Shown piece by piece: positions 52,268 through 63,288 of a stretch of 64,000 nt of DNA. The stretch is from Rotaria sordida. Lineage: Eukaryota > Rotifera > Eurotatoria > Philodinida > Philodinidae. The notes under the pieces were generated by a model. That model ran no database searches. It was not told the origin of the DNA and saw only the letters and a program-made list of their open reading frames with translations. The translations under genes and the position numbers were made by a program. The stretch's first letter is position 1. Each line of letters opens with the position of its first letter. The stretch covers positions 62,001-126,000 of the forward strand of contig CAJNOL010000183.1 of assembly GCA_905250125.1 (NCBI GenBank), given 5' to 3'.

Positions 52268-55200
52268 TGAATAAACACTGCTTTCAACTACTATTCGATT
52301 AGAACAAACATACTAGCAGACAGGTAGTAGGTACTATGGCCATCAACCGCCATAGGGAACGTGTTCTTTCTTTTTCTCTCTCTCCTTCTCTATGCAACTT
52401 ATAATTGTTAATATTCTTATCTAAACAGTGCCGCTTACAATTTTTTTTTTGCTAAGCATACGCTTGTCGAATGATTTTACAAGTGGCAGCATTTTTAATT
52501 CGTTGTCATTGTATGGTCTCAAATCTCGTTTTTTTTTCTTCTTTTCTCTCTCTCCCTCTCTCTCTTTGTCTATTCAAACTAACGCAATCGGATCAATATG
52601 TAAAGAGAGCAAGCGAAATAAATCGAGTGAGCGTATTATTAGTATCGCTCGAATGAGTCTTTGTCAACAAATATATATATATTTCACTGTGCAAATTCAA
52701 GTAGGGAAAGAGAGAGAGAGAATTGTACATATATACACATGGCATATATATATATACTTCGAGATTGTGAGGGTTCCTTACGCACAAATCCATATGAAAT
52801 AAACCCGTTGTGTCGTATTTTGCGTAGGCGTTCTTGCAAGGATAGACACGCTCTCTCGTGTAGAGAATTTCCTTGTATAACGCACTATGCAAGTACCACT
52901 CGGATTATTCATCGTAATAATAATTGTAAGTATATATTTATAAAAATTATTTAAAATAAAATTTTAATTGTCTAATTGATCTACTATTATTTATTATTTG
53001 AAAACAATGGAATATTTCAGAATTACTATAGTCATAATTATATTCTTTATTTGATTGATCAATATTTATTTCATTTACAGTATCTCGAAGTAAATAATAT
53101 CGTTCATTAAATTGTTTCATTATTAACTCAATGACTTTTTTTTATTTAGCCACTGGATGATATTGGTTTTTTCTTGGTTTACCATAATAAATTTGTCGTA
53201 ATTTCATTCTTCTATTTTTATCTTTTAGTTCAACAAATAAATCATTTCTAGATTGTGATATTCATGTAAATCATTAACTATTTGATAAATACTCAAATAT
53301 TTATATAATTTAACACAACCTGATTGATGATTAATATATCGTCAATAAATATAAAATCAAATCAAATGGTGTATCATATGAAAATATCCAATATATAAAT
53401 ATAAAAACCATTCACATATTCTATGAAGAAATTTCTTCAATATGAGTCATATTTAAAGATATATTTGTTGGTAAAACTGTCATGGTTATACTGAGTGCAA
53501 AACAGAAAAAAGAAAAACGTCTTTATTGTTATGCATCATTAGTTATAGACATTGATACAAAGAAAAATCCGTTATGAGAAAAAACAAGCTATTTTTAATG
53601 ATTAAATAATCACCTTGAATGTATATAGATGAAATAAAATGTATATAAAATTATCAATATTTTTCTAAATAAAATTTTATATGAAATTTTTTATTTAAAT
53701 TAGTAATAGGAATATATTTGCTGAAAAAAAAATGCCTTTAATGATTTAATGCAACATAAAAACTATTGATAGTTAAGATCATGATAAAGTACTCAGACAA
53801 GTATGCATGTCAAGTTTTGTATAGCTATTTTCTTTTTCTTTTTTGGCATGATAATCTTTTTGTCAACAATTGTTAAACTCAAGTATTAAATCATTATTGA
53901 GCATGTAATCTTAGTTATCTTTTTTTTTCTAAATAGTACTCATCAGTACAAATTTAAACTAATTTTAATGTCGAAGAAGTTCAAAAATATATTGACGTGA
54001 AAATAAAAATGAAAACTTAAGGACAACTTGCCCACCTTTTGTGATCGAAAATTTTTGTGTTCATTGTATAGTCTGAAGTAGTTTCTATCTATTGACTATA
54101 TTTTGAGGTTCAAAGATTATCTTTAAACGCTAAAAGGTTCGAGAAGAAATCAAATTTACGTAATAGAAATAGTAAATTGCGTTCCTCTCAAACCAACTTT
54201 TTATTTCTATGAAAAAAAGTGCAGAAACGCTCTCAGTTTCTCCAGCCTGTTAAATTGGATGGTAGCTCTTACAAAAAAAAACATACATTTTTTAGAGTAC
54301 CTTCGATATTTTCGCTTTCTTATTCGAAGGACAAAAAATAAAAGGATATCTACTTCAAACAGTGTCAAGTGTCTGTAAAAAAAAAAATTCTGCTCGATCG
54401 AACATAGCATCTCGAAGAAACGTGCGGGACCACAGACAGAATTGATTTTAATAAAATAATATTCCGAGATTGCCAGGATTGGGAGGGGTAAGATTGATGA
54501 TCAAGGAAGCCAATTGAAAGATTTTATGAAGGGTGACCGGTTTTGGAGAGAGGAGTTTGAACGTTCTTTTTGGGAATCGCTGAACAAAAAAAAAATAATA
54601 GAACGCTCGAAAAAAAGAAAAATTTTTTTAGATTGAGAATGTCACCCCTTCCACTCGGTACACCGCTGCTTTAACAGATATCAACAGCAGAGCTGTCTGA
54701 TTAAAAGCTTAAAAATTAGAAAGAGCAATTGATTGCAGACGAATAACTATTATGTTAATATGTTGACAACGAATGGTCTACTGGATTTCTGTTTATTGAC
54801 TTAAATTTTATTTTCAAAAGTATTTCACTATAAAAAAAGACAGTACAGTTAATATATTGTTTAGATAATATAAAAACACTTAGTATCGGACTCGTTTGCT
54901 AAATGCAAAATTCATTCGCACAAAAAAAAAAAAATACAAAAACAAATCACACTATTACTATATAGGTTCAGACATCCTACGGAAGAAAAAAATTAAGATT
55001 TCATCATATCAATTCGATATTATTGTTCATATTTTCCATTTTTTTTTTCTAATATGCTTTATCAAGGATGGATGCGGATGAAGGGAAGATCCACACCTTA
55101 ATGAAGCTGTGATATAAAAAAAGTTCAGAATTTGGAAAAACAATCCGAAGGTCAGAGAGTAATCAGAAATAAAGATGTAAGGCGATGGATTTTAGTTTGG

Positions 55201-57938
55201 GACATTGGAAATTTTTCAAAATCAAATATTTATTTTGTCATGTTATAGTGGCATCTCAATCGAAGGCTTACACCTCCAATCAGAAAAATGTTCAAATTTC
55301 AGAAACTTTTCAGAAGATCTGACAACTCTGATCAACAATTAGATTTATTCATCGTAAATGTAATTAAAGAGTAAAATTCAGAAACTTTTGTTTTCTATGC
55401 TTTATTTATACTTAATATAAAAATGAAATATAGAACATTTAGTCCGATAAAACAATTGAAACTGGAACTATAAATCAAAAACATACACATAAAAGTGTCT
55501 AACGATGATTCAAATGCATATCGGTTTCCTTTAAAATTAGCGCACATGGAGATCAATTTAGTTTTACTAAGCCATTTTGATATTGATCCAGATTTTCCTG
55601 TTGAAAACAAAAAGTAGAAGTTGTTTCTCTCTCACTTTATTCTAAAATTTGTAAGATTATACAAATTATCCAGCACTTCTATCGTTGTATTCAGATATAT
55701 AAAGACTATCTTTTTTTTTTTCAAAAAAAAAGCTCACATCGTTTGAGCATAACTTTGATAAATCTAAACGAAATTTCTAATGATAAGAAAAGAAAAAGCG
55801 ACCTCTTTAGAATTAATTACTTCGATTGGCTGTCAATAAACAATCATGTAGCTATTCGTATGTGTCAGTGAGTTTTTTCCAAACGAAAAATCAAACAAAA
55901 AATCGTTTGATGTACTTTATATTTTCTAATTTAACAATTTAAATTACCTTATATCGTTTAGGTTATTTTATTCAAGCATATAATTATTTATTAATAACTA
56001 ATAATTGATGGGCTTATAATGGTAACATAATATATTCAAAAGACATATTCTTTAATAAAAAAAAAGTGTCAAGCTCGTATTGAATATGTTGATCAGAATG
56101 GTATAATTAAGCCATGATATACGAAGTTGATCATGACATATCAAACTGTATCAATGAGTAAATGATTCAGCTGAAAATGAAGTAATAATTCTTGGTTAGT
56201 AGACTACATATATATTTGTTTTATAATTATAAATTTATCGTTTAGATATTCGTGTCAAGGATACTCTTATTGAGAGAACAATACCTATGATATTTATTAT
56301 ATTATTATGATTCATTTGATAATGTATTCATAATTATAATTACATGATTCAGATCTTATTAGTAAGTAATCAATATTTCTTTCTCAATATCAACAAATAA
56401 CAAAAAAAATCTATAGATCATTTAAATTTCATTACTATATAAGACAAGTATTATTTGATAGAGATACAAAGAAAATAAATAAATTATTAAATTGATTCAT
56501 TAACTATTCCCTATTAAATATTAGATAGATTAAATTAGCTTACTATATTATACTGGAATTAAGTTTTAATAACTTTTTATGGAAATTTTTCTACTTAAAA
56601 AAGATAACATATTAAGGACAATTTTCTTTGTTTCTATTCATTCTTTTCATAAACTAACGAAATTTTCCTACTCTTTGAGTATGAGCATCAAAATGAACTT
56701 TAACTAAAAAATAAAAAGTGTACTTTGTAATAATTTAAATCGGTCAGTATATACTCTGATCTATTTAATAATATAAAAGTCTTTGTTTGTCTTTTTTTAA
56801 CTGTGAACAAAATAAGGAGAAAATATTTTGATATTCGAAAATCATATTGGAAATCAACATTGAAAACTACAGCGAAGGATGTATAATGTATTAGTGTTTT
56901 TTTTGTAAAAAAGTTTATTCCACGTATATGTAGAGTAAGGATTTCTGATTTTTTGAATTTGACTTATTCAGATTATATTGATATTTGAGAGATAATAAAG
57001 CAATATTGAGTAGAAAATAAAGTCTTTCGAAGTTAAAAAAAGAATTACATATCCATCTGATTTATGAAAAAATATTCGCTATGTTCTGAGTATTATATTT
57101 AACTTCATGATTGTGATTTCATCTACATAATCATTAGCTTAGAATTATTGATAATTATTTTAATCGAAAATATATTTTGATATTACTAAAATAAAGCAAT
57201 CAATATAATATGATAGATCTAGGAGTGTAAAATATTCAATTTATACAAACATGATTGTTAAAATAATCGTACGCAATGTTTTATAAGTATATATACACAT
57301 TCTATAGTCTTTGTCTTAGATGAACCAATCTTTTCATCATTTTTTTTTGTGATTTTCTACAGAATAATGAAATTTCTAGTAGAATGTAGTTCAGATTTTA
57401 TAGATATGATCTATTGTTATTACCTCATTGCATTTATAAAATATTTTTATTTCGACACTAGAATCAAATAAAACTATTGAATAATTCAGTTCAATGAGGA
57501 AATATCATTGTATGTATTTTATTATATTGATCAATGTGGTCATCATTTTTTCATGACGACTTGTCCTATATTTGGATGATAGGTGTAAAAGAGTATATAT
57601 TGTAAGTGACGAAGTAATTCAGTGAAAGTTAATGAAGCGTACTATAGATATCGACAATGACGTTGAATAATAAAAAAGAACGTCACTCTCAATGGACAAC
57701 TAAGCGTTGACATTCATTTTATTTAAAAAGAAATTCTTTTTTATTCATTTATTTTTTTTAAGTACTTAATATTGTTGAGTAATGTTGCTTTTATTTTCAT
57801 TGGGAAGCAACTAATCAGGATATTGACATTTATTACCAATCAAACAAATAAGAAAAAAAAAATGAATAATTTATTATTAAACTTTATATCATAAATAAAA
57901 TATCAAAAAAAAAGTTTTGTTTTATTTTTCAGATAGAT
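51748..57938. other. 6.2-kb AT-rich intergenic region
   Basis: Contains a GA microsatellite (about 52234-52263), a slightly GC-richer zone around 52400-52930 ending in a donor-like TTGTAAGTATA (possible noncoding first exon), and a complex patch around 54440-54690 with no coding match. Minus-strand text at 53460-53100 gives short broken protein-like pieces that I could not identify. An AATAAA signal lies about 85 nt after the PIGZ stop. Confidence 0.45.
52234..52263. repeat. GA microsatellite
   Basis: About 15 AG units in a purine-rich tract. Simple repeat in intergenic DNA. Confidence 0.85.
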
Positions 57939-60900
57939 ATGTCTCAAATTGTCTCATTACGTGCATTACGTCCAAATTCAACTATTACTAATGCATTGCG
58001 AAGGACAAGTTCTGCACATCGACTATGTCAATATTCAACTTTCTCAACATCATCTAATCAAATTTCAATTGTAGAAAAGAATAAATCTTTAAAACGAGTA
58101 AGAATAAATCTAATATTTATTATAAACTTTAAACATAGAGAAATAATGTTCTACTTAATTCTCTTACGTCCTCAAAAATCGCTCTTCGGTTTCTTACATT
58201 CAAATCATTTGAAATTCTCAGTTCTATATCATGATGGAATGTACAATTAAAAAAACGACGTGCCAAATAAAATTGTGAAAGATCTAATATCAATCTATCT
58301 TTTCATGCATTCATATTAATTTCGATTAATCTGCTAGAAATGAACTTTTTTTCGAGAAGTGGCGAGAATCTTGATCCAATTGTTATCTTTTCTCTAGACT
58401 CACTCTGTTCATACAATGCCTATCAATTCTTCTTCTCATGCTTCAGTTTATGCATTTATTCATCATCTTCATACAAGCCCAGAATATTGTATATAATAAT
58501 TTTTTTATTGAATTTGAATCATATCATGTATCTTTTTTTTTTATAATTAGTTGACTTGATTGATGTATGGACACCATCAGTTCCTGAATCAGTCAAAGAA
58601 GGTACTGTTCGATTATTAAAAAAAGTTGAAGATAAAGTATTTACTGATGAAATAATAGCTGAAGTTGAAACAGACAAAAAAACTTTTAATGATGATGATA
58701 TTACATCCGATGCTCAAATACCCAAACTTAATACAAGTGATGATGTAAAACTAGTATCAGGTTTGTTTCTTTAATAAATAAAAAATAATTCGTTATAATT
58801 TTTCTAATAGAAAATAAAAAAGATGAATCGATAGATAAAGTCAATACTGAACAAACAAACGAACAATTATCTACGAGTTCAATTTCATCTAAACCAACAC
58901 ATAAATTAACTACATCAACTAAACAACAAGTTAGTGCAATTGATACAAATAAAATTCGTAATACACGATCAGAAACACGTGTAAAAATGTCAAGAATGCG
59001 TATAAGAATAGCTGAACGTCTTAAACAAGTACAAAATACATGTGCAATGTTAACGACTTTTAATGAAATTAATATGAGGTTAAACAAAAGATCTATTTAG
59101 AATTGATGTCTATGATTATTCTTTTTCTTTTTTTTAGTAATATTGTTGAATTTCGTAAAAAATATGCTGATCAATGTCTAAAACGTCATAACATTAAATT
59201 AGAATTTATGTCAACATTTGTTAAAGCATCTGCATGTGCTCTTTTAGATAATCCTATTGTTAATGCAGGTAATAAATAATGTATTATAAACTATTTCGTA
59301 ACCACTTTTTTTAAAAAGCTATTGATGGAAATGAAATAGTCTATCGTGATTATGTTGATATTAGTGTTGCTGTTGCTACACCAAAGGTGATTTATTAAAA
59401 TGAAAGCAAAAAGAAAAACAAACAAATAGTCCTTTACTTTAGGGTTTAGTTGTACCTGTTCTTCGAAATGTCGAAAAAATGAATTATGCTGATATTGAAC
59501 ATGCAATCAATGAATTTGGTGAAAAAGTAAAATATAGAGTTTTTGAAATATATATATTTTTTTTATTTCTATAGGCAAAAAATGATTCACTTACTATTGA
59601 AGATATGAATGGTGGAACATTTACAATAAGGTAAACATTTTTTTTTCTTCCTTTAAACTAAGGAGCTATCGTGACTGATTTTTTTTAACGGGAATTTATT
59701 GGTTCTTTCTAAAGCTTTAATTCCTCAATAGATCTATTCGAGATACATATAACTTCCTAATAACATGAATTAGTTCTTCAGCGGATCGATCCATATTGCT
59801 AATTACCAATTCTAAAATTTTTACAACTAACTAACGACTAGAATTTGGAGCTTCCAAAACAAACTGGAATCGATTTTTTTAAAATTTCTTGGAATCGGAA
59901 CCGTTAAATCATCAGACATATCATTCAATACAATTAGTCAATACTATGTAGTAATTTGTATAATCGTCTATATCACATTCTCGAAAGAGCTTCGAGTCGA
60001 CAGTAAAGAGAGTTTAATAATCCAAACTATAAAAATAGTTAGTAGATACAAAAAAAAGAGATAATCTATTCTGTCAGTCAACTCATTTATAGTGTTGTTC
60101 AAATGTATTGAAAGACGTATATTCTTCATCGAATCAAATTGTCATCAATCATATGTTGTACTACAATAAAATACTTAAATCATCGTTGTAACTAATATTC
60201 ATTTGAGATTAGAGAAATCGTATACGAAAAGAATGAGAGACGAAAAGAATTTTTCATAAGGTGTAAATTTAAAAGTTTCGTATCTACCTTTTGATTCCAC
60301 GTAATTTTTGAAATCGTCGAACAACATCGGATGGCTCAATGGTTATGGTAGTGTCCTGTAGAAACGACTTTTTTCTATTCTTATTCTCGTAACACTTTCA
60401 GAATTCATATTATAATTTTATTTTTCACAATGTGAAATTGCCTTGAATTGAAAATAAAATTATCCTTGGAAGTACATTTTAGTAAAATAAATCAATTATT
60501 ATTTTAAGAGGATAAGAAATAATTGGCAACTTCAGTTGCCGTTGGGGAGTAATAACATAAAAGATTCTATTTTTTCTATCATTTGTGAATAGAATATGGA
60601 TGTGTTGAAGTGAAGATCTTTCGACCTTACAACTATACACACGCACCAACAACAAATGGTGCTTATATTTATGAATAAGGGCAATCTACTTACTTATCTA
60701 TGCGTAAATGTTAACAAGTATTATGTTTAGATGAGAATGTCTAAAAATATTTTTTTCATGTTATTACCCCTCAATGGCAACTCTAGTTGCCATTTTATAT
60801 CATACAGTCTCTTGTTCGACTAATTCATATGAAACTTCTGAAACACAAAGGCAATTTTCATTGATATTTATCACATCGTATATCATCAAGATATATATTT

Positions 60901-61771
60901 TTTCGTTGATAAATAAGTCATTAAAAGAAAAGATGTTCTTTTTTTTTTGATTTATAATGATCTCATACTTGTCTCTGTTGTAAGTCGTATAAGTTGGAGA
61001 CAGATCAATGATACAAAATTTTTTTTTTGTGCCAATTAGTAACTGAGAGAATTCTCTACACATAATGTGCAAGGAATTTTTTAATATCCCGCATTCTACA
61101 TTTTCTGCAATGTTTCTAAAAATGGCAATTCCAATTGTCAATGGGGAGTAAAAGGTTAATAAGCGATGTAAAAGTCATTGAAAAGAATGTTGAAATTTAT
61201 TTCTCAATAGTAAAACATTCGGATTGGCTTCGACATTTTTTTTGTTGTTTAAAAAAGCAAAATTTGAAAAGTATATACACATAAAACAAAACAAATTTTG
61301 AGAATGTCAATTTTTTTTTAATATCGTTTCCGTTCTTGTGTTCCGGCGGGAAACGGAAACAAAAACTGTTCCCGCAGGACACTAAGTTACATCAATGACT
61401 AGTAATAGATATGAGAATTTATTTAAAAAATAAGTCCAAGAAGTTACTATTTAAATTATTTTAATAAAAATTTTGTTATAGTAATGGAGGAGTATTTGGT
61501 ACACCAATTATCAATCCACCACAGTCAGCTATTCTTGGTATGCATGGAATATTCGATCGACCTGTCGTTGTTAATGGCAAAGTATGTGACATTTATATGA
61601 GTTTCTTTTTTATTGTTTGTTTCTTTTTTCTGTTAGATGGAAATTCGTCCAATGATGTATGTAGCACTTACATATGATCATCGTATTTTAGATAGTCGTG
61701 ATGCTGTTCTATTTCTTCAAAAAATTAAGCAATATATAGAAGATTCTCGTACTATTTTTCTTGATTTATAA
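57939..61771 (+). CDS. DLST: DLST-like 2-oxoglutarate dehydrogenase E2 with truncated lipoyl domain
   Basis: Exons 57939-58097, 58551-58760, 58811-59078, 59138-59268, 59319-59386, 59443-59526, 59575-59630, 61482-61581, 61637-61771. DLST transfers succinyl groups from lipoyl-lysine to CoA in the mitochondrial 2-oxoglutarate dehydrogenase complex. The N-terminus ([14 protein letters not shown]) fits a mitochondrial presequence. The lipoyl domain begins [20 protein letters not shown] and reaches the lipoyl-lysine motif VETDK, but its second half is absent and replaced by Asp/Ser/Thr-rich linker. The catalytic domain is well kept: [86 protein letters not shown] (catalytic His kept; usual DG is DS). 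NGGVFGTP lacks four residues of the usual NGGVFGSLFGTP. Exon 1 joins exon 2 out of phase. This could be a diverging paralogue or an early pseudogene. Confidence 0.85.
60349..61384. mobile_element. TIR element in DLST intron 8
   Basis: Perfect 10-bp inverted ends TAGTGTCCTG bound 1,036 bp within the 1.85-kb intron. The same terminus starts the HID1 intron 12 element. The interior has no transposase frame and contains a second, nested palindrome-ended element. Confidence 0.55.
60764..61152. mobile_element. Nested element with GGCAACT palindromic ends
   Basis: The left end has GGCAACTCTAGTTGCC (60776-60791), a perfect 7-bp-stem palindrome, preceded by TTACCCCTCAAT. The right end has GGCAATTCCAATTGTC (61124-61139) followed by AATGGGGAGTAA in inverted orientation. 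A third copy, GGCAACTTCAGTTGCC, lies alone at 60525-60540 in the right-end orientation. This looks like a ~390-bp element with structured TIRs plus one extra end. Confidence 0.5.
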
Positions 61772-62403
61772 AGGTCTCATATCTATTTATTTTATGCTAT
61801 TCATAATCTTGTTGTTTTATTGTCAAGTCTTTCAAGTCTATTGTGATACATTCTATGTTTTAATTTTCTTTTTTCGTTTTTTTTATGGATTTTATTTTTA
61901 TACAAGAAAACAAAAGGTTACACAGGATAGTCTTCTTTGTCTTTGTTTTGCTTTTCTTTTTAATGGTTAATCGAAGGTGTATGAGAGAAGAAAGAAAAAA
62001 AAAAGAAAATGAGAAGACAGTGTAATGCGAGATAGATAGAATGTTTGTGGTCATTGATTGGATTTTGCATTTGAGCGGACATTCATTCGATTGCCTTGAA
62101 GCGTGCAGTAAAGCATACATACAATTGATGTGATTTCATCTTCTTTCTATCGTTCTCTTTCTTTTTTTTTTTTTCTTTTGTGGTTTCTACTGGATACATG
62201 TTGATAGAAGTGTACATAGAAGTAAAGCAAGAAGAGAGAGAGAGAGAGAGAGAAAAAATCAATGTTGATCATCTCTTTCTGTTGCCTGCCTTTGCCGTAA
62301 GGAGTTGAAAGTAATATTTGGTGTTTCCTTTCTTTTCACTTAAACACCTGATGGTTGTTGGTAATGATAGTTAGTCACTGTCGTCAGCTACGTCGTATCA
62401 ACT
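61772..62403. other. Spacer between DLST and RAB10
   Basis: Same-strand spacer holding the DLST 3' end and RAB10 promoter. It has poly-T runs and a GA microsatellite at 62232-62253, about 150 nt before the RAB10 first ATG. No gene is seen. Confidence 0.6.
62232..62253. repeat. GA microsatellite upstream of RAB10
   Basis: AG-dinucleotide run near the presumed RAB10 promoter. Simple repeat. Confidence 0.8.
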
Positions 62404-63288
62404 ATGTCTGGTCATCATTATTATTATTATCGTCGGTGTTTTTCATTGAAACGAACGAGTGAATTTGCTCAACATTGGTTTCGTGAACGTACATCATCCT
62501 TATCACGTCGACATCAATCTCTCAAACGTGATACTTCATCGACTACTGATATCAGTCAGAAGGTAGTTTTGTTGTTATTGTTGATAGTTGAATGATTGAC
62601 ATTAAGGATATATGTATATATTGATGTTTCTATACATATCTATTGATAAAATAGATTAAAAAAAAATTCTAAAATGATTTCTATTTGTAGAACATTGGCC
62701 AGAGAATGGCCAAAAAAAATTATGATCTTCTATTTAAACTATTATTAATTGGTGATAGTGGTGTTGGCAAAGTGAGTAATTAAAGAAATAAAATAATATC
62801 ATGAATTATTTTCATTGATTTTTTTTTTGTATTTTTAGACATGTATTTTATTTCGATTTTCTGATGATTCATTTAATGCTTCATTTATTTCCACAATTGG
62901 TATCGATTTTAAAATAAAAACAATCGAACTTAATGGACGAAAGATTAAATTACAGATATGGTAAAATGATCATTCGTATCTATAAGCTATAAAAAATTTT
63001 GTTAAATCTAACAATAATAAAAAAAAAAGAACCTATATAATAGAGTTATGTATTTTCTAAATAATCTTATAACAAATAGTAATATGCAGTTATTAAAAAG
63101 GAAGTAATAACAATAGACTTGTACATGAATATGTATTGGAAAAAAACGAGACTGATAAAGATAATCATCTGTACTGATATATCATGTTACATGTTATATA
63201 ATCAAGTGTTTTTAGGTAGAACTTTTCAAATAATTTTTTTTCTTCTGTAGGGATACTGCCGGTCAAGAACGATTTCATACAATTACAA
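62404..63288 (+). CDS. RAB10: RAB10 small GTPase, 5' part, with N-terminal extension
   Basis: Four exons in the window (62404-62562, 62691-62771, 62839-62960, 63251-63288) join in phase; the gene continues past 64000. Rab10 directs vesicle delivery from the Golgi and endosomes to the plasma membrane. The canonical start is the in-frame ATG at 62706 ([19 protein letters not shown]). The G1/P-loop GDSGVGKT spans the exon 2-3 border. Switch [16 protein letters not shown] and G3 [14 protein letters not shown] are intact. MAKK and the sequence through the G1 motif fit RAB10 better than RAB8/RAB13. A first exon with its own ATG adds 58 residues ([17 protein letters not shown] at the start), with an in-frame TAG at 62368 upstream of it. 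Whether this extension is translated is uncertain. Confidence 0.9.

Noticed and set aside
52428-52954. Several overlapping frames near 52.4-52.9 kb
   Set aside because: Built on TC/GA and TA runs, on both strands; may be a noncoding exon at most.
53095-53500. Protein-like minus-strand pieces (for example KDKNRRMKLRQIYYGKPRKN)
   Set aside because: Interrupted by stops and frame changes, and I could not match it to any family; too weak to call a pseudogene.
60335-60350. A-box-like TGGCTCAATGGTTATGG in DLST intron 8
   Set aside because: No B box or cloverleaf follows at a tRNA-like distance.
60800-61141. 113-codon minus frame in DLST intron 8
   Set aside because: Falls inside the nested TIR element, lacks any transposase motif and is opposite to DLST.
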